Shown here: one piece after another, positions 7,207 through 14,808 of the stretch
Numbering within the stretch: the first letter of the stretch is position 1
Layout of the letters: every line of letters starts with the position of its first letter
Source of the DNA: Planococcus shenhongbingii
GTDB taxonomy: Bacteria; Bacillota; Bacilli; Bacillales_A; Planococcaceae
Assembly (NCBI RefSeq): GCF_030413635.1
Contig: NZ_CP129235.1
Coordinates: 3,782,001-3,846,000 of the forward strand
DNA: 64,000 nt
Direction: 5' to 3'
The notes under the pieces: model-generated
Databases searched by the model: none
What the model saw: only the letters and a program-made list of their open reading frames with translations
Told to the model about the DNA's origin: nothing
Made by a program: the position numbers and the translations under genes

Positions 7207-9489
7207 TTAGCTTTGGCATGCTTCGCATTCTTCGATTTCGGCTTGGGATGTGCTGCGCACGTAGTACGTCGTCTTCAGGCCTTGCTGCCATGCCTCAAAA
7301 TGCAGCCCCAGTAATTCTTTCGCTTTGATGGTATGCGGCACATAGAAATTGAAGCTGATTGCCTGGTCGATATGGCGCTGCCGGGCCGCGTTCTGGCGGA
7401 TGCTCCACTTTTGGTCGAGCACGTGGCGCGAGCGGCGGTAGTAATCGTATGTGTTATGATCCAAGTCCGGTGCCGTTACTTTAAATTTGAAGTTTTTCTT
7501 TTCTTCGGCGTATTCAACGGCATACAGCGGGTCGATGCCATCCGTCGAGCCGCCGATTTTTGCAGTTGATGAATTTGGCGCCACTGCCATCATCCAACCG
7601 TTGCGGACGCCGTTTTCCGCGATTTCTTTTTGCAGTTCATTCCAGCGTTCGCTGGTGTAATTTTTGCGTTCAAAATATTCACCGGTCTGCCATTCCGATC
7701 CGGTAAATTCGCGGTAAGCGCCTTTTTCCTTAGCGAGCTCCATCGAAGAGCGAATCGTATGGTAAGCAATTTCTTCGTACAATTTATCCGCGAACATGAC
7801 AGCTTCCTCGGTTTCCCAATGGATGCCTTCAAGCGCGAGTAAATGTGCCCATCCGAAAGTTCCTGAACCAACTGCTCTATATTTTTTATTCGTCGCATCG
7901 GCCTGACCAACGGAAATCGTGTTCAAGTTGATGACGTTATCGAGCATGCGCATCTGGATCGGAATCAGCCGCTCGAGCACATCCGCTTTCACAGCGCGCG
8001 GCAAGTTGATCGACGACAAGTTGCAGACGACAAAATCGCCCGGTTTGCGGATCATCACAAGGTTGCCGTCTTCATCTGTGTATTCTTTCTTGATGGTTGT
8101 CGCTGACATATTTTGAGCGATTTCGCTGCACAAATTGCTGCAGTAAATTGACGTAAGCCCTTTGCCGCGCAGGTGCTTGTTCGGGTTCTGGCGATTGACT
8201 TCGTCGCGGTAGAACATATACGGCGTGCCGGTTTCAAGCTGCGACACCATGATGCGCGCCATGATGTCCATCGCCCGGTACGTCTTCCTTGGCAATAAAG
8301 GATTGGCAAGCGCTTCTTCATATTTCTCCGTGAAATGCTTCACATCGGTTTCGTCATAGAAATCTTCCAACCCAAGCGCCGTCCCCGCCTCGTCTTTCCA
8401 GCCCATAATCTGTTTCACCTGATGAGGACAGAATGTATGCCATTCACCGGTGCTGCGGCCGCTGCCGTCGGTTTCCTTCAGTTTTTCCATGAACAGATCC
8501 GGAATCGCCACGCCTGTGAAAATATCATGCGCTTTCCGGCGCTCGTCGCCGTTGTTGGTTTTCAAATCCAAGAAGCCGTTCATGATGTCTTTGTGGAACA
8601 CATCCAGGTAAATCGCTACGGCGCCTTGGCGCTGCCCGAGCTGGTCGACACTGACCGCTGTGTCGTTGACCAAACGGATCCACGGAATGACGCCCGACGA
8701 ATTGCCTTTGAACTTTTTGATGTCGGATCCGAGCGCCCGCACTTTTCCGTAATAGACGCCGATGCCGCCGCCGTCTTTGCTGAGGCGCGCGATGTCCCAG
8801 TTGTTCAAGTAAATGCCGTCAAGCGAATCATCCACCGTATCGATAAAGCAGGACGACAGCTGTCCAAAACTTTTGCCGGCATTGGACAGCGTCGGCGTCG
8901 CAACTGTCATATAGAGATTGCTCATTGCCCAGTAAGCTTCTTTCACCAAATCCAGCCGCTTGTTTTTTGGTTCGTTCTGCATCAAAGTCATTGCAATGAC
9001 CAGAAAACGTTCCTGCGGCAGCTCATACAAATTCCCTTCGTAATCCTTCGCCAAATAGCGGTCTGCCAGTAAAAACAAGCCGATGTAATTAAACAAAAGA
9101 TCCCGTTCCGCATTGATTTCTTTCCCGAGCACTTCGATTTCTTCTTCCGAATAGCGCTTCAGCAAGTCTCCTGAATAAATACCGATTTCACTAAGAGTTT
9201 TCACCAGCCCATAGAAATTTCCGTACTTCAGTTCCGCCTGAAAACCCCGATTTTTCGCAGCTTTTTCGTATAAGTTGTTTAAATAAAGTTCCGCTGCGAC
9301 GAATGTCCAATCCGGTTCCGCCATGGAGATGCGGTTGAGTGCATAAATCAGGGATTGTTCCCCTTTAACTGGCCACTCCATGCTTTCCACTTTCTCAAGC
9401 ATATCGGCTGTCTCCAACTTATAGACATCTCTCGCCCGCAATAAAGCTTTCGCGACTGCATCTGTTTTCGAATAAATTATTGAATTCAT
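7207..9489 (-). CDS. nrdE: class I ribonucleoside-diphosphate reductase, large (catalytic) subunit
   Basis: A 760-aa R1 protein. The active-site set is visible: Cys in Q-L-S-S-C-F, Cys/Glu in N-L-C-S-E-I, the third Cys in C-N-L-S-S-I-N, and a C-terminal shuttle pair in E-C-E-A-C-Q-S. The N-terminus reaches only a short way beyond the catalytic core, so a full ATP cone seems to be missing, as in NrdE-type proteins. The start at 9489 was chosen because AAGGAG lies 10 nt upstream of it; an upstream ATG at 9516 would lie inside the thioesterase gene. Expression should respond to B12 and NrdR through the leader upstream of the thioesterase. Confidence 0.92.
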   Translation of the reverse strand: MNSIIYSKTDAVAKALLRARDVYKLETADMLEKVESMEWPVKGEQSLIYALNRISMAEPDWTFVAAELYLNNLYEKAAKNRGFQAELKYGNFYGLVKTLSEIGIYSGDLLKRYSEEEIEVLGKEINAERDLLFNYIGLFLLADRYLAKDYEGNLYELPQERFLVIAMTLMQNEPKNKRLDLVKEAYWAMSNLYMTVATPTLSNAGKSFGQLSSCFIDTVDDSLDGIYLNNWDIARLSKDGGGIGVYYGKVRALGSDIKKFKGNSSGVIPWIRLVNDTAVSVDQLGQRQGAVAIYLDVFHKDIMNGFLDLKTNNGDERRKAHDIFTGVAIPDLFMEKLKETDGSGRSTGEWHTFCPHQVKQIMGWKDEAGTALGLEDFYDETDVKHFTEKYEEALANPLLPRKTYRAMDIMARIMVSQLETGTPYMFYRDEVNRQNPNKHLRGKGLTSIYCSNLCSEIAQNMSATTIKKEYTDEDGNLVMIRKPGDFVVCNLSSINLPRAVKADVLERLIPIQMRMLDNVINLNTISVGQADATNKKYRAVGSGTFGWAHLLALEGIHWETEEAVMFADKLYEEIAYHTIRSSMELAKEKGAYREFTGSEWQTGEYFERKNYTSERWNELQKEIAENGVRNGWMMAVAPNSSTAKIGGSTDGIDPLYAVEYAEEKKNFKFKVTAPDLDHNTYDYYRRSRHVLDQKWSIRQNAARQRHIDQAISFNFYVPHTIKAKELLGLHFEAWQQGLKTTYYVRSTSQAEIEECEACQS

Positions 9490-9490
9490 T

Positions 9491-9976
9491 TCAAACCAGC
9501 TCCTTTGCAAATTCATTAATTTTCATGCGGCGCTGTTTGCGCTCTTGCGCACTTTGGAACAGCTGCTTCTCATTTTCCGTTTCCGGAACTACACCGGGAA
9601 CCGGCGTCGGTTTTCCATCTTCGCTCACTGCCACCATTGTCAGGATGGCGGTCGTCGTCAACGTTTTCTCTCCTGTTTCAATGTTTTGGCATTCCGCTTT
9701 CACATAAACTTCCATCGAAGTCCGCCCAGTGGAAATCACAACCCCTTCCAGAAGCAGCACATTGCCGACCCGTGCGGACGACAGGAAATTCACCGTATCA
9801 ATTGAGGCAGTCACCACGGCTTTTCCGCTGTGTTTCATGGCCGTAATGGCGGCAATTTCGTCGATATAGCTAAGCACCGTCCCGCCGAAAATCGTTCCCA
9901 TATGATTGGTATCCGGCGGCAGCACCAATTTAGTCTGAATCGTCCGCGATCTGCTTGCTGTGATTTGCTGTGTCAT
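9491..9976 (-). CDS. acyl-CoA thioesterase, hotdog fold (YkhA-like)
   Basis: A 161-aa single hotdog-domain protein. The segment P-P-D-T-N-H-M-G-T-I-F-G-G (residues about 20-32) is the signature of the acyl-CoA hydrolase family, followed by the long helix start Y-I-D-E-I-A-A. It hydrolyses acyl-CoA thioesters in the cytoplasm; chain-length preference is unknown. A TGGAGG precedes the ATG by about 8 nt. Its stop lies one base before the reductase start, and no terminator or promoter is visible between them. It is therefore the first gene of the ribonucleotide reductase transcript, an unusual partnership discussed as a finding. Confidence 0.85.
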   Translation of the reverse strand: MTQQITASRSRTIQTKLVLPPDTNHMGTIFGGTVLSYIDEIAAITAMKHSGKAVVTASIDTVNFLSSARVGNVLLLEGVVISTGRTSMEVYVKAECQNIETGEKTLTTTAILTMVAVSEDGKPTPVPGVVPETENEKQLFQSAQERKQRRMKINEFAKELV

Positions 9977-10003
9977 CTTTCATCCTCCAGTCGGTATTTG
10001 GGC

Positions 10004-10041
10004 AAACAAAAAACCCATCTTCTCGGGCGAGAGGATGGGTT
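10004..10041 (-). terminator. leader terminator (expression platform) of the B12 riboswitch
   Basis: On the minus strand AACCCATC pairs with GATGGGTT, with an inner TCTCG/CGAGA extension, followed by TTTTGTTT. It lies between the riboswitch and the thioesterase start, only about 28 nt before the ATG. It is thus an attenuator rather than the end of a gene. Confidence 0.9.
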
Positions 10042-10138
10042 GGATAAACGTAAATAATCAGGCGGAAACAGGCAAAAAGCCGCTGCACCGCGCAGAGTAC
10101 CTTCGTTATACCTCCCAGCTCCCGGAGAAGGTCATTAA

Positions 10139-10308
10139 CTTATAACGATGGCAGGTCTCCTGGCTCATGCGTCTTCCTACACTATGTCCTTCCCGTCCAT
10201 TGATTGGACAGTGGATTGCCATAGTTCGTCAGCACTTACAGTTGCGGGTACAGCTCCGGTTTTTCATCGGATTCCCTATTAAGCCTTTTCAGGCACCATT
10301 GTTATTGG
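10139..10308 (-). promoter_or_regulatory. cobalamin (B12) riboswitch
   Basis: Read on the minus strand, the conserved blocks come in the right order. They are GGTGCC, TTAATAGGGAA, the CCCGCAACTGTAA block, the CCACTG box, GGGAAGG and the 3' B12 box GAGCCAGGAGACCTGCC (10150-10166). The closing helix P1 can be formed by ATAACaATGG and CCATcGTTAT. The next gene on this strand is the thioesterase, leading into the ribonucleotide reductase genes. With the terminator at 10004-10041, B12 binding is expected to switch the operon off. The identity of the element is near certain; the direction of regulation is inferred. Confidence 0.95.
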
Positions 10309-10310
10309 TT

Positions 10311-10357
10311 TCACTACATATAGTGTTGTTTTTTATACAATTTACTAAATACTGTAT
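10311..10357 (-). promoter_or_regulatory. pair of NrdR-like boxes over the promoter of the reductase operon
   Basis: ACACTATATGTAGTGA (10311-10326, minus strand) matches the NrdR-box consensus at 14 of 16 positions. ATACAGTATTTAGTAA (10342-10357) matches at about 11 of 16. Their centres are 31 bp apart, the spacing usual for tandem NrdR sites. A TATAAA hexamer (10332-10337) lies between them and could be the -10 element; the -35 is weak. Repression of class I reductase genes by NrdR is established for the family. Confidence 0.78.
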
Positions 10358-10416
10358 TTATAAACTATAAACCAGATTTTTTCCTTTTACAAGCCTATAT
10401 TCCAAATCTGAATGGC

Positions 10417-10452
10417 AAAAAGCCCGTCAGCACCTTTTCCTGCTTTCGGGCC
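10417..10452 (-). terminator. intrinsic terminator after the Nramp-like gene
   Basis: On the minus strand GCCCG..AGCA pairs with TGCT..CGGGC and is followed by TTTTT. Confidence 0.8.
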
Positions 10453-10511
10453 TTCTTAATTACTTTACCGCTATCTATAAAATCTACTCGAGGCAAGATT
10501 CTGTTTTTCAG

Positions 10512-11783
10512 TTAAAACAATTTAAGCAGTTCAATGGCCCCCAAATAAACAAAGACAATGACACATGCTGTTAAAACGGTATTGGTGACCCATCCATTCT
10601 TGAATCCTTGGTCCACCCGTTTCGAATTGAGCAGAAGCATTAGGCTGATCGCCAGAAATGGCATGAACAAAGCGCCCAGCGCACCGTATAAGATAACAAG
10701 AAGCACCGGTTGGCCGAAAAACAGCAGAACCATCGGCGGAAATGTCAGCCATAAAAGATAAAAACGGTATGCCGGATCTTTCTTAGAAACCGGTTCATCT
10801 GACGCCGCACCTTTTTTGCCTACCATTCGGACAAAGTCCGCAAACAGATACGGCACGCCGTTCCACACACCCAATAAAGATGAAAACGCTGCAGACCAGG
10901 CACCAATCAAGAACAGCCAGCGGGCAAAAGAACCGAACTGCTCGCTGTATAAACCGGATAACGCTATTAACCCTTCTTCTCCATTAATTTCAATGCCGGT
11001 ACCGAATAAAAATTCCGCTCCGACGACTAGCAGAGACAAGGTGAAAATTGCGGTAATGATGTACCCGGTAGCGGAATCCACTCTCATCATCGGAATCCAA
11101 GCTTTGCCCACCCAATTCTTTTCACGAATCCAATAGCCGTATGACGCCATCGTAATCGTTCCGCCTACCCCGCCGAGCAGCCCTAAAACTAGCAGCAGCG
11201 AACTGCCGCCGGTCCGCGGCACAAAACCGCTCACGATATTTCCGATATCCGGCAGAAGAATTACTGCTGAACCGACAACCGTGACAAACATGAGGCCGAC
11301 CATGAGCGTCATCACTTTTTCAAAAAGTTCATAATGGCCGAACAGCACCAATGCAAGTCCAGCTAAGCCATGAATGACTGCCCAAGCCCATAGGGGCATA
11401 ATGGGAAACATCGTTACCATCATAATGGCGCTCGTCGACATCGCAGCTGCCCCGTAACTGAATCCCCAAATGATGGAATAGACGCCGAAATAACCCGTTG
11501 CCCACTTTCCAAGCGAATGCCAGCCTTCCAGAATGGTCTTTCCTGTGGCCAGCTGCCAGCGTCCCATGCCTTCTGTGAAATAAAACTTGAACAATGAACC
11601 GAGCAGAATAGCCCATCCGAGCGTCATGCCAAAAGCCGCCCCAGCGACAAGAGCTGCAATCAAATCGCCGGTTCCCACTCCTGTTGCAGCGGTTACAAAT
11701 CCCGGCCCGACCATTTTGGCTTTCTCTTTCAACGTACGTGGTATAGCAGGTGCTGATTTTTCAGTGCTTTGAACTGTAGACAT
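10512..11783 (-). CDS. Nramp-family transporter with a divergent metal site
   Basis: A 423-aa membrane protein with about eleven hydrophobic segments and the overall Nramp layout (G-P-G-F-V-T-A-A in helix 1, acidic loops, C-terminal L-L-L-N-S-K-R). The hallmark D-P-G-N of helix 1 is replaced by G-T-G-D (after G-V). The helix 6 motif that normally reads M-P-H is M-A-S (I-T-M-A-S-Y-G-Y-W). So only part of the manganese/iron coordination shell is kept. It may move another cation, as known for Nramp-related magnesium or aluminium carriers, or something else entirely. GGGAGG precedes the ATG. It stands alone between a promoter with a palindromic operator and its own terminator. Confidence 0.82.
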   Translation of the reverse strand: MSTVQSTEKSAPAIPRTLKEKAKMVGPGFVTAATGVGTGDLIAALVAGAAFGMTLGWAILLGSLFKFYFTEGMGRWQLATGKTILEGWHSLGKWATGYFGVYSIIWGFSYGAAAMSTSAIMMVTMFPIMPLWAWAVIHGLAGLALVLFGHYELFEKVMTLMVGLMFVTVVGSAVILLPDIGNIVSGFVPRTGGSSLLLVLGLLGGVGGTITMASYGYWIREKNWVGKAWIPMMRVDSATGYIITAIFTLSLLVVGAEFLFGTGIEINGEEGLIALSGLYSEQFGSFARWLFLIGAWSAAFSSLLGVWNGVPYLFADFVRMVGKKGAASDEPVSKKDPAYRFYLLWLTFPPMVLLFFGQPVLLVILYGALGALFMPFLAISLMLLLNSKRVDQGFKNGWVTNTVLTACVIVFVYLGAIELLKLF

Positions 11784-11861
11784 TCAAAAACCTCCCTATA
11801 CGTTATAGTTTTCAGTAAATAAAAAATACCTTAGCTGAAAATACTACTGGTTGGCTTTTTG

Positions 11862-11901
11862 TAATGAATAGACATTCAGTTGGTTGATTGAATTCATTAT
11901 A
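11862..11901 (-). promoter_or_regulatory. promoter and palindromic operator of the Nramp-like gene
   Basis: TATAAT is present on the minus strand at 11896-11901, with a weak -35. About 15 nt downstream, TGAATGTCTATTCA (11865-11878, perfect TGAAT/ATTCA arms) resembles TetR-family operators. It is placed to block transcription at or just after the start. No cognate regulator is adjacent. Confidence 0.5.
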
Positions 11902-12005
11902 GACAATTATGTGTTTAATTGAAAGAATTTTCAAAAATTTTATATGAAAGGAAAAGCGAGCAGCTTTCTCTCCACAGGAGAGGGCTTCTTCAATTTTTTC
12001 GCAAT

Positions 12006-12045
12006 AAAAAACCTAACCTTCTCAAAGAGAAGATTAGGTTTTTTT
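12006..12045 (-). terminator. intrinsic terminator after uppP (bidirectional)
   Basis: AACCTAA-CTTCTC and GAGAAG-TTAGGTT form a strong stem flanked by A and T runs on both sides, so it can act in both directions. Confidence 0.87.
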
Positions 12046-12075
12046 GAGCCGTAGAGGACTGTTGTCCGTCAGCCC

Positions 12076-12903
12076 TTACAGAAAGAATATATAAATCAAT
12101 GCTGCAAGCACCAGGCGGTAAATCGCAAAAGGCACCAATTTGATTTTGTCGATCAACTTCAGGAAAAATTTAACGACGACCAGCGCGACGATGAAGGCAC
12201 TGACAAAGCCGACCGTAAAGAACGGCAAAGCGTCCATGGTGAAATATTGCCAGTTTTTAATCAGCGACAACCCACTGGCGCCAAGCATGATCGGCACCGC
12301 CATGATGAACGTAAAGTCAGCTGCAGAATGGTGGCTCATTCTCAGCAAAACACCTCCGGAAATTGTAGAACCGGAACGCGAGAATCCAGGCCATAGTCCA
12401 AGACATTGGAAAAGACCCATACCTAATGCTTGCTTGTATGTCATTTTATCAACCGTTTCAGTATGATGAGGTTTCTTTTTCGTGACAAAATCTGCGATCA
12501 ACATGAGAATCGCTCCAACAACAAGTCCGATCACAACCGTTTCTACAGAAAACAGATACTCATCTATGTAATCTTCAAATAACAGTCCCAGTACGCCGGC
12601 CGGGATTAATCCAACAATCACTTTTGTTAAACTAAGGCGCTGCTTTTTCCCTGCTGTCGCTTTTCTATCCAGTCCAAGCAAATCTTTAAATCGGTCTTTA
12701 AAAACGATGACTACCGCTAAAATCGAACCTAATTGAATGACTACTTTAAATGTATTCGCTACCGGCTCTGTGTACAGCTCTTTTGACTGTAGCCAAATGT
12801 CATCGACGATGATCATGTGACCCGTTGAAGAAACCGGAGCAAATTCTGTCAGCCCTTCAACAATCCCTAATATCATTGCAACAACTAATTCCCATAACTG
12901 CAT
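12076..12903 (-). CDS. uppP: undecaprenyl-diphosphatase UppP/BacA
   Basis: A 275-aa integral membrane phosphatase that recycles undecaprenyl diphosphate, the lipid carrier of cell-wall synthesis. Both family motifs are present: E-G-L-T-E-F-A-P-V-S-S-T-G-H (residues about 16-29) and P-G-F-S-R-S-G-S-T near residue 175. About eight hydrophobic helices are seen. AAAGGAG is 6-7 nt before the ATG. The 5' leader holds a terminator-like hairpin (separate entry), hinting at attenuation. Overproduction of this family gives bacitracin resistance in other bacteria. Confidence 0.95.
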   Translation of the reverse strand: MQLWELVVAMILGIVEGLTEFAPVSSTGHMIIVDDIWLQSKELYTEPVANTFKVVIQLGSILAVVIVFKDRFKDLLGLDRKATAGKKQRLSLTKVIVGLIPAGVLGLLFEDYIDEYLFSVETVVIGLVVGAILMLIADFVTKKKPHHTETVDKMTYKQALGMGLFQCLGLWPGFSRSGSTISGGVLLRMSHHSAADFTFIMAVPIMLGASGLSLIKNWQYFTMDALPFFTVGFVSAFIVALVVVKFFLKLIDKIKLVPFAIYRLVLAALIYIFFL

Positions 12904-12980
12904 GTTCTTTTCTCCTTTAAAATCAAATGATTAATGTTGTATATAAACTCTGAAACTAGGCAACCGGTGGAAAATTGCCG

Positions 12981-13008
12981 AAAAAATATGGAAGCCTCAA
13001 AGCTTCCA
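12981..13008 (-). terminator. terminator-like hairpin in the uppP leader
   Basis: TGGAAGC (13008-13002) pairs with GCTTCCA (12995-12989) on the minus strand and is followed by TATTTTTT. It lies about 78 bp before the uppP start, with no minus-strand gene upstream to terminate. Either it is an attenuator or the trailer of an unseen small RNA. Confidence 0.5.
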
Positions 13009-13311
13009 ATCTAGGCCGCTGTGTTCACTCATAATTATTTTAAACGGTTAATCTGTTTAATCATACACTTTTTTAAAGTCATTTACATCGAGCAACTCAA
13101 AATGTGCATGTTATAAAAATATTTTAAAGAAGTATATGAACGTTATTTAAAAATATTAAATTTCTGAATCATTTTACTTTATCTTAAATAAAATCAAATA
13201 CTTTTAATATATTTCAATTATGTTATGATAATAAATTGTGATTTTGATATATTTATGGCTTTCACTTTCAATAAAACGGCCTTATTTAGAGGTTTAAAAT
13301 GGAGATGCACA
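13009..13311. other. AT-rich intergenic region between divergent uppP and MFS genes
   Basis: About 300 bp, strongly AT-rich, with several TATAAT-like hexamers. It must hold the promoters of both divergent genes. I see no palindrome, conserved RNA or credible small reading frame in it. Confidence 0.5.
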
Positions 13312-14613
13312 ATGAAACAACAGACAGGCTACTCTTTTCATTACGGCTGGGTAATCATCGCGCTTGCTGCGCTGTCCCAGTTTTTTTCAGGTCCCGGACA
13401 AACCTATTCCAATGCGATTTTCATCGATTACTATATAAGCGAATTCGGCTGGAGCCGTTCAACGGTTACTGCTGTATACTCCTCCGCCACATTAGCAGCA
13501 GGGTTTCTGCTGTTTTTTATCGGCCGGCTGATTGACAGAAACGGCTCTAGAAAAATGGCGGTCATTGTTTCGCTGGCACTGGCTGTTGCTTGTTTTTTCA
13601 ATAGTTTTGTCACCAGTCTTGTCATGCTGTTTATCGGCTTCTTTTTCATCCGGTTGCTCGGCCAGGGGTCCATGGGCCTTATTTCAAGCTCGCTTATTCC
13701 TCAATGGTTTGTCAAAAAAAGAGGGCGAGCCATCAGCATTGCAGCAATTGGCGGCTTGGTCAGTTCCGCGGCTTTTCCGTTATTAAATGTTTGGCTAATC
13801 GATGCTTTCGGATGGCGCGCTTCGTGGCTGATCCTTGGAGTAATCATCGTCGTCTGCTTTACTCCTCTTGCTTTCTTCCTCATCCAAAACTCTCCGGAAG
13901 ACATGGGATTGCTGCCGGATAACGGCAGCTCCGCAAAAGGCGGGAAAAATAGCACGCCGATTGTGGAAACCAGTTGGACCGTAAAAGAAGCTTCAAAAAC
14001 AAAAGCATTCTGGCTGCTTCTCCTCTGCGCTGTAATTCCCGGGATTGTCAATTCCGGCCTGACGTTCCATTTGGTTTCGATTTTCTCTGAAAAATCCCTG
14101 TCACTTGAAGCAGCCGCAAGTGTATTAAGTTTAACGGCACTCATTGGTCTTCCGGTCACTTTCCTGACCGGCATTCTCCTCGAAAAGATCAAAGTGCAAT
14201 ATATGCTGGCAGTCGTATTTGCAGGTGAAATTGTGTCGCTGCTGCTGCTGCAAAACACTTCCGCGCTTTCCGCCGCCATTGTCTTCGGCATCATCTGGGG
14301 AGTCAGCATGGGGATCGAGCGAATTGTCATGGCAGTTGTATGGCCCAATTACTTCGGCCGCAAGCATATCGGCAGCATCAGCGGTATTTCAGTCGCAATG
14401 ATTGTTACCGGTTCAGCATTGGGGCCGATGCCGCTTGCTATTGCGTTCGACCAGTTCGGCGGTTATACCGGGATTTTGTGGATAATCATGCTCTTCCCAG
14501 TGCTGGGCATGTTCGCTGCTTTAGCGGCGAGCCCACCGGTAAAGCAGACCGGCCAAAAACAGCAGGAAAAATTGAAGATTCCCGAACAAGCTACACCTTT
14601 ACTTTTGAAGTAA
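13312..14613 (+). CDS. MFS transporter, OFA-like (monocarboxylate/oxalate-formate type)
   Basis: A 433-aa major facilitator with twelve predicted helices. The N-terminal Y-G-W-V-I-I-A and F-S-G-P-G-Q-T segments and the loop motif G-R-L-I-D-R-N-G-S-R-K after helix 2 fit the OFA branch. A central hydrophilic loop lies near residues 195-225. The frame is open upstream, but the start at 13312 is preferred because GGAG lies 7 nt before it and the protein then begins just before the first helix. The substrate is not determinable; an organic anion is likely. The terminator overlaps its stop codon. Confidence 0.8.
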   Translation: MKQQTGYSFHYGWVIIALAALSQFFSGPGQTYSNAIFIDYYISEFGWSRSTVTAVYSSATLAAGFLLFFIGRLIDRNGSRKMAVIVSLALAVACFFNSFVTSLVMLFIGFFFIRLLGQGSMGLISSSLIPQWFVKKRGRAISIAAIGGLVSSAAFPLLNVWLIDAFGWRASWLILGVIIVVCFTPLAFFLIQNSPEDMGLLPDNGSSAKGGKNSTPIVETSWTVKEASKTKAFWLLLLCAVIPGIVNSGLTFHLVSIFSEKSLSLEAAASVLSLTALIGLPVTFLTGILLEKIKVQYMLAVVFAGEIVSLLLLQNTSALSAAIVFGIIWGVSMGIERIVMAVVWPNYFGRKHIGSISGISVAMIVTGSALGPMPLAIAFDQFGGYTGILWIIMLFPVLGMFAALAASPPVKQTGQKQQEKLKIPEQATPLLLK

Positions 14614-14624
14614 AGGTGTTTTTC
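14593..14624 (+). terminator. intrinsic terminator overlapping the MFS stop codon
   Basis: ACACCTTTAC at 14593 and GTAAAGGTGT at 14610 form a 10-bp stem followed by TTTTT; the TAA stop of the gene lies within the 3' arm. Confidence 0.88.
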
Positions 14625-14808
14625 ACATCAACCCTTAAAAATTGCCGCAACGCAAAGCAGCGATTCAACATATAGTTGACGCATTCAGAACTCCATTTGT
14701 TCCGGTCCAATTGACAATTCAGCGAACCCTCTGTGAAACCAGTCGCATGTTGAAAATGCAATTCTTTCAATGTAAGAAAAACCAGGAATTAACCAATTCG
14801 AATGGAAG

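Noticed and set aside
8335..9072. 245-codon plus-strand open frame opposite the ribonucleotide reductase large subunit
   Set aside because: Antisense to a fully conserved enzyme; low-complexity His/Phe/Arg-rich translation and no ribosome binding site. It is a shadow frame.
11940..12000. Additional terminator CTCTCC/GGAGAG near 11970
   Set aside because: Short stem with a T tract only after a 9-nt gap, and adjacent to the strong terminator at 12006; not convincing as a separate signal.
13701..14348. 215-codon minus-strand frame inside the MFS gene
   Set aside because: Antisense shadow of a clear twelve-helix transporter; translation has no recognisable fold.
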